14,345 nt of DNA, from NCBI GenBank assembly GCA_015662935.1, contig DQTF01000070.1, positions 1-14,345 on the forward strand, given 5' to 3'. Origin of the DNA: Crocinitomicaceae bacterium. GTDB taxonomy: Bacteria > Bacteroidota > Bacteroidia > Flavobacteriales_D > Crocinitomicaceae. Position 1 is the first letter of the stretch. The number at the start of each line of letters is the position of its first letter. The position numbers and the translations under genes are program-made. Positions 1 through 7,121 of the stretch are shown here, piece by piece. The notes beneath the pieces are model-generated. The model had not been told where the DNA came from. It saw only the letters and a list, made by a program, of their open reading frames with translations, and ran no database searches.

Positions 1-1
1 C

Positions 2-241
2 TCCTTAAAATATTTCTTTTCAGAATCACTTTCTACAAGTTCAGGAGAGGAAGTTTCAACGCGAGAAGTGAAGAAAATTCTTTCGGATGCTGTTGATAAT
101 GAACCAAAACGAAAGCCATTGACAGATGAGAAATTAGCAATTCTACTAAAAGAAAAAGGATACAACATCGCCCGAAGAACAGTGGCGAAATACCGAGAAC
201 AACTTCATATTCCTGTCGCTCGATTAAGAAAAGAACTGTAA
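2..241 (+). CDS. rpoN: RNA polymerase sigma-54 factor, C-terminal part (5' truncated by window edge)
   Basis: This is the last 79 codons of sigma-54, the alternative sigma factor that directs RNA polymerase to -24/-12 promoters and needs an AAA+ activator to melt them. The reading frame is open from base 2 to the TAA at 239-241. The diagnostic feature is the RpoN box ARRTVAKYRE near the end, the recognition helix that contacts the -24 element; it is followed by a typical short tail ending in ARLRKEL. The preceding segment (TDEKLAILLKEKGYNIARRT) matches the helix-turn-helix of the DNA-binding domain. The stop codon shares one base with the next start (TAATG), so the downstream membrane protein gene is probably translationally coupled. 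Only the N-terminal activator-interaction and core-binding regions are missing, and this is because of the window edge, not a mutation. Confidence 0.96.
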   Translation, partial: SLKYFFSESLSTSSGEEVSTREVKKILSDAVDNEPKRKPLTDEKLAILLKEKGYNIARRTVAKYREQLHIPVARLRKEL

Positions 242-891
242 TGCAAAATATTGCTCAAGCAATTTCTTGGGTTTTTAATCCGCTGATAATGCCCGTATAT
301 GGCTTGTTATTGGTTATGTATATACCGTCAGATCATTTGACGTATAATCCTTATTGCATGTACTACCTTCCGGTAGAAAATAAAATGTCAATTATCTACA
401 TCTTTTTATTATTTGGTTTTGCAGCACCAGGCTTATCCTTTTATTTATTGCAAAGAAGAAATATCATTCAATCGATAGAAATGGATAGCCGCAAAGAAAG
501 AATGATTCCAATCATTATTATGTTTGCTTATTGTTTGATGCTTTACTTATTGCTCTTATACCTATCGAAAGGATCTACTTTGTTACCTAAATATATCTAT
601 GCTCTTCCACTATCAGGTGTACTACTTACCTTCGTTTTCTTTTTTCTCAACAAGTGGAAAAAAATTAGTATTCACGCCGCTGCATCTGGCATTTTAGTTG
701 GTTTTGTACTTGCCTATATATTAGGTCATGTAGAATTCGAATTAATCATGTTAGCAATAGCTATTGTCATTTCTGGATTAGTTATGTCTGCACGATTGTT
801 TTTAGAAAAGCATACACTAACAGAAACAATTATTGGTTGGGTAATTGGAGTTTTTATTACTTTTTCCGTTAATTATTTTTATTTTTACTGA
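241..891 (+). CDS. PAP2-superfamily-like integral membrane protein with a degenerate active site
   Basis: A 216-residue protein with about six hydrophobic segments. Two blocks resemble the type 2 phosphatidic acid phosphatase (PAP2) fold: S143-I144-H145 in a membrane-edge segment, like the SGH motif, and R185-x5-H191-x3-E195 followed by G199, like the SRxxxxxHxxxD motif with Asp replaced by Glu. The two histidines and the arginine used by PAP2 enzymes are therefore kept with correct spacing, but the first motif (KxxxxxxRP) is only vaguely suggested by the segment SRKERMIP. It could be a lipid phosphatase (undecaprenyl-pyrophosphate, phosphatidic acid or lipid A phosphate) or a relative that lost activity; the sequence does not decide. 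The ATG overlaps the rpoN stop by one base and no separate ribosome binding site is seen, so the start is supported by coupling. An M48 protease gene follows 44 bases downstream. Confidence 0.72.
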   Translation: MQNIAQAISWVFNPLIMPVYGLLLVMYIPSDHLTYNPYCMYYLPVENKMSIIYIFLLFGFAAPGLSFYLLQRRNIIQSIEMDSRKERMIPIIIMFAYCLMLYLLLLYLSKGSTLLPKYIYALPLSGVLLTFVFFFLNKWKKISIHAAASGILVGFVLAYILGHVEFELIMLAIAIVISGLVMSARLFLEKHTLTETIIGWVIGVFITFSVNYFYFY

Positions 892-935
892 CCAAAGGCA
901 AGATTTTTGAAGCCAAAACCCATAAATTAAGAAAC

Positions 936-1742
936 ATGAAAAAATCATCAATACTATTAATGCTTCTATCACTTGCAATTGTATTTGCTTGTGGTACATC
1001 AAAGAATAAAGGTGGAAAAAAAGGAATTAACCTTTTTACATTACAACAAGATAAAGAATTTGGAGCACAAGTGGCTGCTGAAATTGATGGAAATTCAGCG
1101 CAATACCCATTGTTAGATTCTGTTCAATACAAAGCAGCTTATGATTTTGTTTACAAAGTGAGAGATAAAATCTTAGCTTCTGGCAACGTTGTTCATAAAG
1201 ATGATTTTAATTGGAGATTGAGAATTATTCACGATGATAGTACATTGAATGCATTTTGTACACCAGGAGGTTACATTTATATCTATACAGGTATTTTAAA
1301 GTTCTTGGACACTGAAGATCAATTTGCAGGTGTATTAGGACATGAAATTGCACATGCTGATATGCGACATTCAACACGTCAAATGACTAGAATGTATGGA
1401 ATACAAGTCCTGTTAGATGTTTTAGCAGGAGATATGGCTGCGTTAAAACAAGTGACTAGTGGACTTTTAGGATTAAAATTTTCTAGAAAAGCGGAAGCTC
1501 AAGCTGATGAAATGTCTGTCAATTATCTATGCCCAACAGATTATAACGCTGACGGAGGTGCAGGGTTCTTTATTAAAATTCAAGAAATGGGCGGAGCTAG
1601 AACTCCGGAATTTTTAAGTACTCATCCTGACCCAGGAGACAGGGTAGAACATTTTCAAAATTTAGCAATCACAAATGGTTGCCAAGGGAGAAATAATTAT
1701 GCTGCTGAATACAAAGCAATGATTGCAACACTGCCCCAATAA
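936..1742 (+). CDS. M48-family metallopeptidase lipoprotein (LoiP/YcaL-like)
   Basis: A 268-residue zinc endopeptidase predicted to be a lipid-anchored envelope protein that clips misfolded membrane or periplasmic proteins. The N terminus is a lipoprotein signal: basic MKK, a hydrophobic core, and the lipobox IVFAC with the acylated cysteine at C19. The zinc site is HEIAH at H136-H140 with catalytic E137, and the third ligand is E187 in the segment KAEAQADE, the usual M48 ExxxAD element. Size and architecture (lipoprotein, no TPR domain) resemble LoiP and YcaL of E. coli rather than the TPR-bearing BepA. The residues after C19 (GTSKNK) are basic and lack the acidic surface-export signal of Bacteroidota lipoproteins, so the catalytic domain probably faces the periplasm. 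It follows the PAP2-like gene and is closed by a hairpin terminator, so it is probably the last gene of the rpoN transcription unit. Confidence 0.93.
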   Translation: MKKSSILLMLLSLAIVFACGTSKNKGGKKGINLFTLQQDKEFGAQVAAEIDGNSAQYPLLDSVQYKAAYDFVYKVRDKILASGNVVHKDDFNWRLRIIHDDSTLNAFCTPGGYIYIYTGILKFLDTEDQFAGVLGHEIAHADMRHSTRQMTRMYGIQVLLDVLAGDMAALKQVTSGLLGLKFSRKAEAQADEMSVNYLCPTDYNADGGAGFFIKIQEMGGARTPEFLSTHPDPGDRVEHFQNLAITNGCQGRNNYAAEYKAMIATLPQ

Positions 1743-1759
1743 GAATAATTTTTTTATTC

Positions 1760-1788
1760 AAACGCCAGTTTAGTACTGGCGTTTTTTT
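1760..1788 (+). terminator. Intrinsic terminator after the M48 peptidase gene
   Basis: A perfect inverted repeat AACGCCAGT (1761-1769) / ACTGGCGTT (1775-1783) with a five-base loop, extended by the A1760-T1784 pair, runs directly into a T tract (1782-1788). The stem begins 18 bases after the peptidase stop. It separates the rpoN unit from the LacI-family gene that starts only 26 bases beyond it. Confidence 0.9.
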
Positions 1789-1814
1789 GTATATTGTTGG
1801 TTCAACCTATAAAA

Positions 1815-2807
1815 ATGAAAACTAAACGAACCTCTCTAAACGACATTGCAAAAGCATTGAGTGTTTCTAAAGCAACGGTATCTTTTGTTTTAAATGACAA
1901 AGGAGATCAATTTAACATCAGTAAAAAGAAGCAAGAACTTATTCGTTCAAAAGCGAAAGAACTTTCGTACGTGCCTAATTTCTTTGCAAAAAGTTTACGA
2001 CAAGGTTCTACTAAAACAATAGGCTTAGTATTACCTGATATTTCTAATCCATTTTATGGAGAGTTGTGTAAAACAATTCAGCAAACACTTTTTGATGCAG
2101 GGTATAGTACATACATTATAAATTCAAACGACGATAAAGAACAAGAAACGACATTGATGCGTGGTTTGATTCAGCGTTGTATTGATGGAATGATTATCGT
2201 TCCTAGTAATGATATTAAAGAGATTATCCCTGTTTTGCATGAAACACATATTCCTGTGGTGTTTACAGATCGACCAGGAGATGATTTAACAGATTTTATA
2301 GGAATCGATAATAAGAAAGAAGCAGAAAAGCTCGTCAATTCATTTAAAAATAAACCAAAGAAAATTACTGCTTTTGCTTCAGAAGAATTAGATGCAAATC
2401 TAAAATTACGAATAGACGAAATTCAAGAAGCGTGTAAAAAGATGAAAGTCAATTGTGAAGTAATTACTTTAACTAAAAATCAGAAAGACTCTGATAAAAT
2501 TATCCAAGAGCAATTAAAGAAGGGTTCAGATGCATTTGTTTCACTGAATAGTCGAGTGATATTCAAAATCGTCTCTTCGCTACATACACTTCAAGCAAAA
2601 ATTGGAACAGATGTGAAATTGATTTCTTTTGATGATCATGAAGCATTTACTTATATGTCACCATCAATTTCAGCTATTCAACAGCCAGTATTAGATATTG
2701 CTATTCAAGCAGCAGAAAGAATGGTTGAACGTTTAGCGGATGATTCTTTACCGTCTGGTAAGCAAATAGTATTGGATTGCGAATTTAAAGCGAGAGAATC
2801 ACATTAG
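1815..2807 (+). CDS. LacI/GalR-family transcriptional regulator
   Basis: A 330-residue one-component repressor or activator. The N terminus carries the LacI helix-turn-helix (residues about 7-27, LNDIAKALSVSKATVSFVLN), followed by the hinge helix segment AKSLRQG and a periplasmic-binding-protein-like effector domain that opens with GLVLPDISNPFYGEL. The C-terminal core has the family pattern FDDHEAF...ISAIQQPVLDIA and ends in EFKARES. The ATG at 1815 is chosen over an in-frame TTG at 1794 because the helix-turn-helix begins a few residues after this Met, as is usual, and because the TTG lies almost inside the preceding terminator. In this family the ligand is usually a sugar or related metabolite. 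No transporter or catabolic gene is adjacent, so neither ligand nor target can be read from context; autoregulation is possible. It is transcribed alone and converges on lysS. Confidence 0.93.
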   Translation: MKTKRTSLNDIAKALSVSKATVSFVLNDKGDQFNISKKKQELIRSKAKELSYVPNFFAKSLRQGSTKTIGLVLPDISNPFYGELCKTIQQTLFDAGYSTYIINSNDDKEQETTLMRGLIQRCIDGMIIVPSNDIKEIIPVLHETHIPVVFTDRPGDDLTDFIGIDNKKEAEKLVNSFKNKPKKITAFASEELDANLKLRIDEIQEACKKMKVNCEVITLTKNQKDSDKIIQEQLKKGSDAFVSLNSRVIFKIVSSLHTLQAKIGTDVKLISFDDHEAFTYMSPSISAIQQPVLDIAIQAAERMVERLADDSLPSGKQIVLDCEFKARESH

Positions 2808-2823
2808 ACTTAAATATACAACA

Positions 2824-2866
2824 ATTGAAAAAGGGCATGAAATTATATTTCATGCCCTTTTTCAAT
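2824..2866. terminator. Bidirectional intrinsic terminator between the LacI-family gene and lysS
   Basis: A perfect 19-base inverted repeat (arms 2824-2842 and 2848-2866, containing AAAAAGGGCATGAAA and its complement) is extendable to 20 pairs with a TAT loop. Each arm starts or ends with an A5/T5 run, so both strands give a GC-containing stem followed by U-rich RNA. It lies between two convergent genes, 17 bases after the regulator stop and 13 bases beyond the lysS stop. Confidence 0.9.
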
Positions 2867-2878
2867 GTTAGTAGTTTT

Positions 2879-4588
2879 TTAAACCAACTCAACTAGTAAA
2901 GTGTCATCAGTCTTAGTTACTTTCGCAACGCCGTTTTTAGTCAGTCCTTTTATGCCTTTATCCCATTGCTTACCACTCAAACCCGCTTGTGATTTGAGCT
3001 CCAGCAATCCCATTGATTCTTCTTTTGAAAGAATGTTAAAGATGATTTTCTCATTCTCCGTCAAAGTTGGACCTTGCTTTCCAAATACTTCTGGTTTCAT
3101 TTGAGGAAAGAATAAAACCTCTTGAATAGAAGGATTATTCGTTAAAAACATAATCAATCTGTCCATCCCGATTCCCATTCCACTTGTTGGTGGCATTCCG
3201 TATTCTAAAGAACGCAAGAAATCTTGATCAATGAATTCACTTGCTTCATCATCTCCTTTTTGAGCTAATTTTATTTGCTCTTCAAAACGTTCTCTTTGGT
3301 CAATCGGGTCATTCAGTTCAGAATAAGCATTAGCAATTTCTTTTCCGCAAACCATTAATTCAAAACGCTCTGTCAATGAAGAATCTTCTCGATGTTCTTT
3401 GCACAAAGGCGACATTTCTTTTGGATAATCAGTGATAAATGTTGGTTGGATATAGTTTCCTTCGCATTTCTCTCCGAAAATCTCATCAATGAGTTTGCCT
3501 ACACCCATCGTTTCATTCACTTCAATGTTCATTTTTTGACAAGCAGCTCTCAATTCATCTTCCGTTTTATCCTTGATGTCAAAATCGGTAAAATCAATGA
3601 TTGCTTGGCGCATCGTTACTCTTTTGTAGGGTGCTTTGAAGTCTATTTCATGTTCTCCAAAAGTCGCTTTTGAAGTTCCGTTAACGGCAATGGCACAATG
3701 TTCCAACAAACGTTCGCAGAAATCCATCATCCAGTTGTAATCCTTGTAAGAAACATAGATTTCCATGGCTGTAAACTCAGGATTGTGCGTTCTGTCCATT
3801 CCTTCATTTCTGAAATTCTTGGAGAATTCATAAACGCCATCAAATCCACCAACAATTAGTCTTTTTAGATACAATTCATTGGCAATTCTCATGTACAATG
3901 GAATATCCAAAGCATTGTGATGCGTCGCAAAAGGACGAGCTGCGGCACCACCAGCAATTGCTTGCAAGATTGGTGTTTCAACCTCCATGTAACCGGCATC
4001 GTTGAAGAAGTTTCTCATCGCTGTAAACAACTTCGTTCTTTTCACAAAAATCTCTTTCACGTGAGGATTCACCACCAAATCAGCATAGCGCTGTCTGTAT
4101 CTCATTTCAGGGTCGGTGAATGCATCGTGAATTTTTCCATCTGCATCCGTTTTTGGAAGAGGCAAAGGTTTCAAGGACTTGCTCAAAAGTGTAATTTCAC
4201 TTGCTTTCACGGAAATCTCACCCACTTTTGTCTTAAAAACGGTCCCTTTTACACCGATAAAGTCGCCTAAGTCTAATAATTTCTTAAAAACTTGGTTGTA
4301 GTGTGTTTTATCTTCTCCGGGGCAAATTTCATCTCTATTTACATAGATTTGAATTCTCCCTTCAGCATCTTGCAACTCTGCAAACGCCGCTTTCCCCATG
4401 TCACGTTGCGACATCATTCTGCCGGCAATCACCACCTCTTTTCCTTCTTCGAATTTCTGTTTTATAACAGTAGAATAATCAGTTACCGGAAATAAATCCG
4501 CCGGATATGGGTTGATTCCCAAATCACGCAAACGATTCAACTTCTCTCTACGTTGAATTTCTTGGTCTGAAAGTTCTATAGTGCTCAT
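2879..4588 (-). CDS. lysS: Lysine--tRNA ligase, class II
   Basis: A 569-residue cytoplasmic enzyme that activates lysine with ATP and charges tRNA-Lys. It has an N-terminal OB-fold anticodon-binding domain (about residues 50-145) and a class II catalytic core: motif 1 ends in METPIL-type sequence (VETPIL) near 200, motif 2 is FRNEGMDRTHNPEF at 259-272, and motif 3 is GIGMDRL at 472-478. The E. coli enzyme is about 505 residues; here about 65 extra residues follow the core, from the segment KPEVFGKQGPTLTENEKI to the end, and resemble a small helical or winged-helix module. Such extensions are familiar in Bacteroidota LysRS. The ATG at 4586-4588 gives the usual N terminus (MSTIELSDQE) and is preceded by an A/T-rich leader with no Shine-Dalgarno. 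No key residue appears missing. Confidence 0.98.
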   Translation of the reverse strand: MSTIELSDQEIQRREKLNRLRDLGINPYPADLFPVTDYSTVIKQKFEEGKEVVIAGRMMSQRDMGKAAFAELQDAEGRIQIYVNRDEICPGEDKTHYNQVFKKLLDLGDFIGVKGTVFKTKVGEISVKASEITLLSKSLKPLPLPKTDADGKIHDAFTDPEMRYRQRYADLVVNPHVKEIFVKRTKLFTAMRNFFNDAGYMEVETPILQAIAGGAAARPFATHHNALDIPLYMRIANELYLKRLIVGGFDGVYEFSKNFRNEGMDRTHNPEFTAMEIYVSYKDYNWMMDFCERLLEHCAIAVNGTSKATFGEHEIDFKAPYKRVTMRQAIIDFTDFDIKDKTEDELRAACQKMNIEVNETMGVGKLIDEIFGEKCEGNYIQPTFITDYPKEMSPLCKEHREDSSLTERFELMVCGKEIANAYSELNDPIDQRERFEEQIKLAQKGDDEASEFIDQDFLRSLEYGMPPTSGMGIGMDRLIMFLTNNPSIQEVLFFPQMKPEVFGKQGPTLTENEKIIFNILSKEESMGLLELKSQAGLSGKQWDKGIKGLTKNGVAKVTKTDDTLLVELV

Positions 4589-4606
4589 ATAAAATTATTA
4601 AGTCAT

Positions 4607-4614
4607 CAAAGATA
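4607..4614 (-). promoter_or_regulatory. Candidate Bacteroidota-type -7 promoter box for lysS
   Basis: On the minus strand the sequence reads TATCTTTG, an exact match to the TAnnTTTG -7 consensus of the Bacteroidota housekeeping sigma factor. It ends 18 bases upstream of the lysS ATG, which implies a very short leader. No clear TTTG -33 element is present at the expected distance; that region is occupied by the AGAATTA heptamer repeat. Confidence 0.5.
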
Positions 4615-4626
4615 TCTAATTAATGT

Positions 4627-4653
4627 AGAATTAAGAATTAAGAATTAAGAATT
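4627..4653. repeat. Heptamer tandem repeat (AGAATTA, nearly four copies)
   Basis: Three perfect copies of AGAATTA (4627-4633, 4634-4640, 4641-4647) are followed by a six-base partial copy (4648-4653). The array begins 13 bases upstream of the candidate lysS -7 box and would occupy its -33 region. Such AT-rich microsatellites change copy number easily. Confidence 0.85.
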
Positions 4654-4690
4654 GTTGAGAATTCGACTATTTGAAGTTGATTCTTGTTAT

Positions 4691-4785
4691 AATTCTAATA
4701 CCCACCTGCTTTAACAATTCATAATCTAACAGGAGTCAACTTCTAACACCATCCCACTTCAATAATTCATAATTCTAACACCCAT
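4691..4785. repeat. Degenerate 48-base direct repeat in the lysS-hemJ intergenic region
   Basis: The segment 4691-4725 matches 4739-4773 at a 48-base offset with 27 of 35 identical positions; the last ten bases, AATTCATAAT, are exact. A further partial copy of the opening block (AATTCTAACACCCA) follows at about 4771-4784. The segments are alternately AT-rich and pyrimidine-rich on the plus strand. The rest of the 224-base gap contains no convincing open reading frame or hairpin terminator. No function is assigned. Confidence 0.65.
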
Positions 4786-4812
4786 TTACATCAAAACCAT
4801 TACATTTACCCC

Positions 4813-5346
4813 ATGTCTTTCGAAACAGTAAAAGCCTTGCACATTATTTTTGTAGTCAGTTGGTTCGCCGGCCTGTTCTACATTGTTCGCTTGTTTATCT
4901 ATCACATTGAGGCGCAAGAACGCGACGAGGTTGCCAAAGAAATTCTTTCAGAACAGTTTAAAATCATGGAAAAACGACTGTGGTGGATTATCACAACGCC
5001 CGCTATGATTCTCACCATTGTTTTTGGAACGTGGATGCTAGTTCTTGTCCCAGGATATTTGCAAATGCCGTGGATGCACGTCAAGCTTGGGTTTGTGGCG
5101 ATGCTGTTATTCTACCATTTCGTTTGCCAAACGACGATGTTCAACCTTGCAAAAGGAATTTTTAAGTGGAAATCGAACAGTTTGCGCTTGTTTAACGAGA
5201 TTGCCACCTTGGGTTTAGTTGCCATCGTTTTTTTAGTCGTCAAAAAGAATTCTCTGGATTGGATTTCAGGAACGATTGGTTTCTTTGCCGTTGCAATTGG
5301 GTTGATGATTCTGATTAAGATTTATAAGAGGGTAAGGAAATCTTAA
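4813..5346 (+). CDS. hemJ: Protoporphyrinogen IX oxidase, HemJ type (UPF0093)
   Basis: A 177-residue integral membrane protein with about four to five membrane helices. HemJ oxidises protoporphyrinogen IX to protoporphyrin IX, the penultimate step of haem synthesis, in bacteria that lack HemG or HemY. Family features visible here are the N-terminal helix with H10 in KALHIIFVVSWFAGLFY, the loop EKRLWWIITTPAM before the second helix, the segment W87-M-H89-V-K91-L-G with a conserved His and Lys, and the block RLFNEIATLGLVAIVFLV. Length is close to the bacterial norm. The ATG at 4813 gives the expected N terminus without a visible Shine-Dalgarno. Base composition is richer in G+C than the neighbouring GT-C-like gene (27 of 60 bases at 4981-5040). 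Its stop codon overlaps the stop of the convergent gene by four bases, with no terminator between them. No other haem gene is in the window. Confidence 0.92.
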   Translation: MSFETVKALHIIFVVSWFAGLFYIVRLFIYHIEAQERDEVAKEILSEQFKIMEKRLWWIITTPAMILTIVFGTWMLVLVPGYLQMPWMHVKLGFVAMLLFYHFVCQTTMFNLAKGIFKWKSNSLRLFNEIATLGLVAIVFLVVKKNSLDWISGTIGFFAVAIGLMILIKIYKRVRKS

Positions 5347-7100
5347 TCTGCTTTGTAGGTTTCTAGTGTGAATTTTACGTTTTTTAATTGGATTTCACTA
5401 CCGTCCTTATTCCAGATGTAAAGAGCAATCATGTCTAGTTCTTGCATATAATCATATACTTGTCTTTCTATAATTAAATGCGACCATTCGTTTAGCCCTT
5501 CATATCTATCATTAAAAAGCTCTATTGCTTGGTACTCATATTCACTCCCTTCTAACTGTTTAGAATCCATGACCAGAAAGATATTTCTTAAGGGAGTCGT
5601 GGTTATTTTTTTATCTAATTCTATTCGAATGTAAAGACGTTCATTTGTTCTATTTTCAATAAATTTTTGTCTGCACGTTAAAGCAAATTCAGTGTCCGAA
5701 TCAATGTTTATTATTTCCTTCTGGTCTAACAAGACATCTTGTTTAATCATTTTTCCAAAGGGAATTGGTGACAAGGTAAATTGCCATCGGTCTTTATTTT
5801 TTTCGTTCCAAAACATCATGCTTTTAAAATAATTAGCAGATGTAAAACGTTGATTTACATGGTTTCCCGAATTGAATTGTTGAGTTCGAATTAAACTTAA
5901 AACAGAGAATAAAACACTAAAAAGCACTGTGGTTTTATAGTATTTAATCGCAAAATGAACTAGAGGAAAAGCAAAAAAGAACAAATGCTCGGTGAAAGGT
6001 CTATTTCCAAATGGAGTTTCGTAATCCCAACACCACCAAGAAGCAATAACCCAAAGGTTAATAAAAAAGTAAATTAGCCAACTAGTTGCTGCAAATGAAT
6101 TTTTTTTAAACCAGATGATACACCCGAATATTGAAAGAATTAGAAGTGGTGTGTGAACAAACAATCCAACTCTAAAGCTAAATAGATTGTCAATTATTTT
6201 AGAATTTAAAAAATTAAAACCTTCACCTGTGTAAGACCAAGCAATCCAATTACCTGTTTGCCATTTCCACAGAATAAAAATAATACTAGCAACTATTGAA
6301 AAACCTAGAACTCCAACAAAAAACTGAAGTCCTTTTGATTGAAATAATCGATTTAAGAATGACTTAAAATTATTTAAGTCACCAAGTAGAAAAGGAATAG
6401 TTAAAATAATTAACAAATTGGTTGGGCGAACAATAAAGATGAGTCCAATAATTATAGCAAATATAAAAATACGTCGTGTTGTTTGTTTCTGTTTGATTTT
6501 AAGAAGAGAATAGGTGAAAAATCCAAACAATGTAAAAGAATAAAGGTGACTAAAACTTGGCATCTCACTGATGTATAAAAATAGAGGTGTAGCTATGTAT
6601 GTGGCAATTGTTACAAGATTTACTTCTTTTTTATTTTTAGGGAAAAATAAACGAAGGCTTTTAAAAAAGAATATTAAACCTAAGAAAGCGTAAAATATAC
6701 TCCCTAAGTAAAAGAAGATTTGAAATCCCTTTGAATACCCATTAGAATCACCTCCTTTTAACCATGATGTAAAATATGCGAAAGCAAAAACAGGTGATTG
6801 TAAAACAGCTACTCCAGGAAAAAATTTATTATAATTTTTTCCTGACTTAGTTTTGTGAATATACAGGGGTTTGTAATCAGATACAATCTCTTTTCTTTGA
6901 GCTTTAACACATGAAGCATAACTAGCATCATTATATATAAAAATAGCTGGTAAGTAAGAATAGTAACCGTCTCCATCTGACCTTATAATGTCGTTAGAGC
7001 CGTAATTGTTAAATGTGTTGTAGAAAAAAAAGAAAAACAGTAGAATGGAAAAAACTCCTACAGATTTGTTTAGTTGAAAGAAATTGAACAAGCTTTTCAT
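5343..7100 (-). CDS. Large polytopic membrane protein, GT-C-type glycosyltransferase-like
   Basis: A 585-residue protein with one N-terminal membrane helix (about 14-27), a first extracytoplasmic loop, roughly ten further hydrophobic helices up to about residue 400, and a soluble C-terminal part of about 180 residues. The first loop carries SDGDGYYSYLPA with acidic residues D42 and D44 just after helix 1, which is where GT-C glycosyltransferases (PMT, ArnT and relatives) place their catalytic aspartates. GT-C enzymes transfer sugars from polyprenyl-phosphate carriers onto lipids or proteins on the outer face of the inner membrane. The donor and acceptor here are unknown, and the family assignment rests on architecture, not on a recognised specific family. 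The tail is predicted to be beta-rich. The gene is very AT-rich (17 G+C of 60 bases at 6301-6360), with many Phe, Ile, Lys and Asn codons, and stands alone on the minus strand. Confidence 0.6.
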   Translation of the reverse strand: MKSLFNFFQLNKSVGVFSILLFFFFFYNTFNNYGSNDIIRSDGDGYYSYLPAIFIYNDASYASCVKAQRKEIVSDYKPLYIHKTKSGKNYNKFFPGVAVLQSPVFAFAYFTSWLKGGDSNGYSKGFQIFFYLGSIFYAFLGLIFFFKSLRLFFPKNKKEVNLVTIATYIATPLFLYISEMPSFSHLYSFTLFGFFTYSLLKIKQKQTTRRIFIFAIIIGLIFIVRPTNLLIILTIPFLLGDLNNFKSFLNRLFQSKGLQFFVGVLGFSIVASIIFILWKWQTGNWIAWSYTGEGFNFLNSKIIDNLFSFRVGLFVHTPLLILSIFGCIIWFKKNSFAATSWLIYFFINLWVIASWWCWDYETPFGNRPFTEHLFFFAFPLVHFAIKYYKTTVLFSVLFSVLSLIRTQQFNSGNHVNQRFTSANYFKSMMFWNEKNKDRWQFTLSPIPFGKMIKQDVLLDQKEIINIDSDTEFALTCRQKFIENRTNERLYIRIELDKKITTTPLRNIFLVMDSKQLEGSEYEYQAIELFNDRYEGLNEWSHLIIERQVYDYMQELDMIALYIWNKDGSEIQLKNVKFTLETYKAD

Positions 7101-7121
7101 AATTGAACGAAGATATATATA

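Noticed and set aside
1794..1814. TTG at 1794 as the start of the LacI-family regulator
   Set aside because: It lies six bases after the terminator T tract and adds seven residues before a Met (1815) that already places the helix-turn-helix at the normal distance from the N terminus.
3691..3706. TGGCAC at 3691 as a sigma-54 -24 element, prompted by rpoN nearby
   Set aside because: The bases at the -12 position read TCCAA instead of TTGCA, and the site is inside lysS with no gene start downstream on the plus strand.
2901..4495. Plus-strand open frames of 67-117 codons inside lysS
   Set aside because: They are antisense to a complete, well-conserved lysS and their translations show no domain, signal or family pattern.
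4801..4808. TACATTTA as a -7 box for hemJ
   Set aside because: It mismatches the last position of TAnnTTTG and lies only four bases before the ATG, leaving no room for a normal transcription start.
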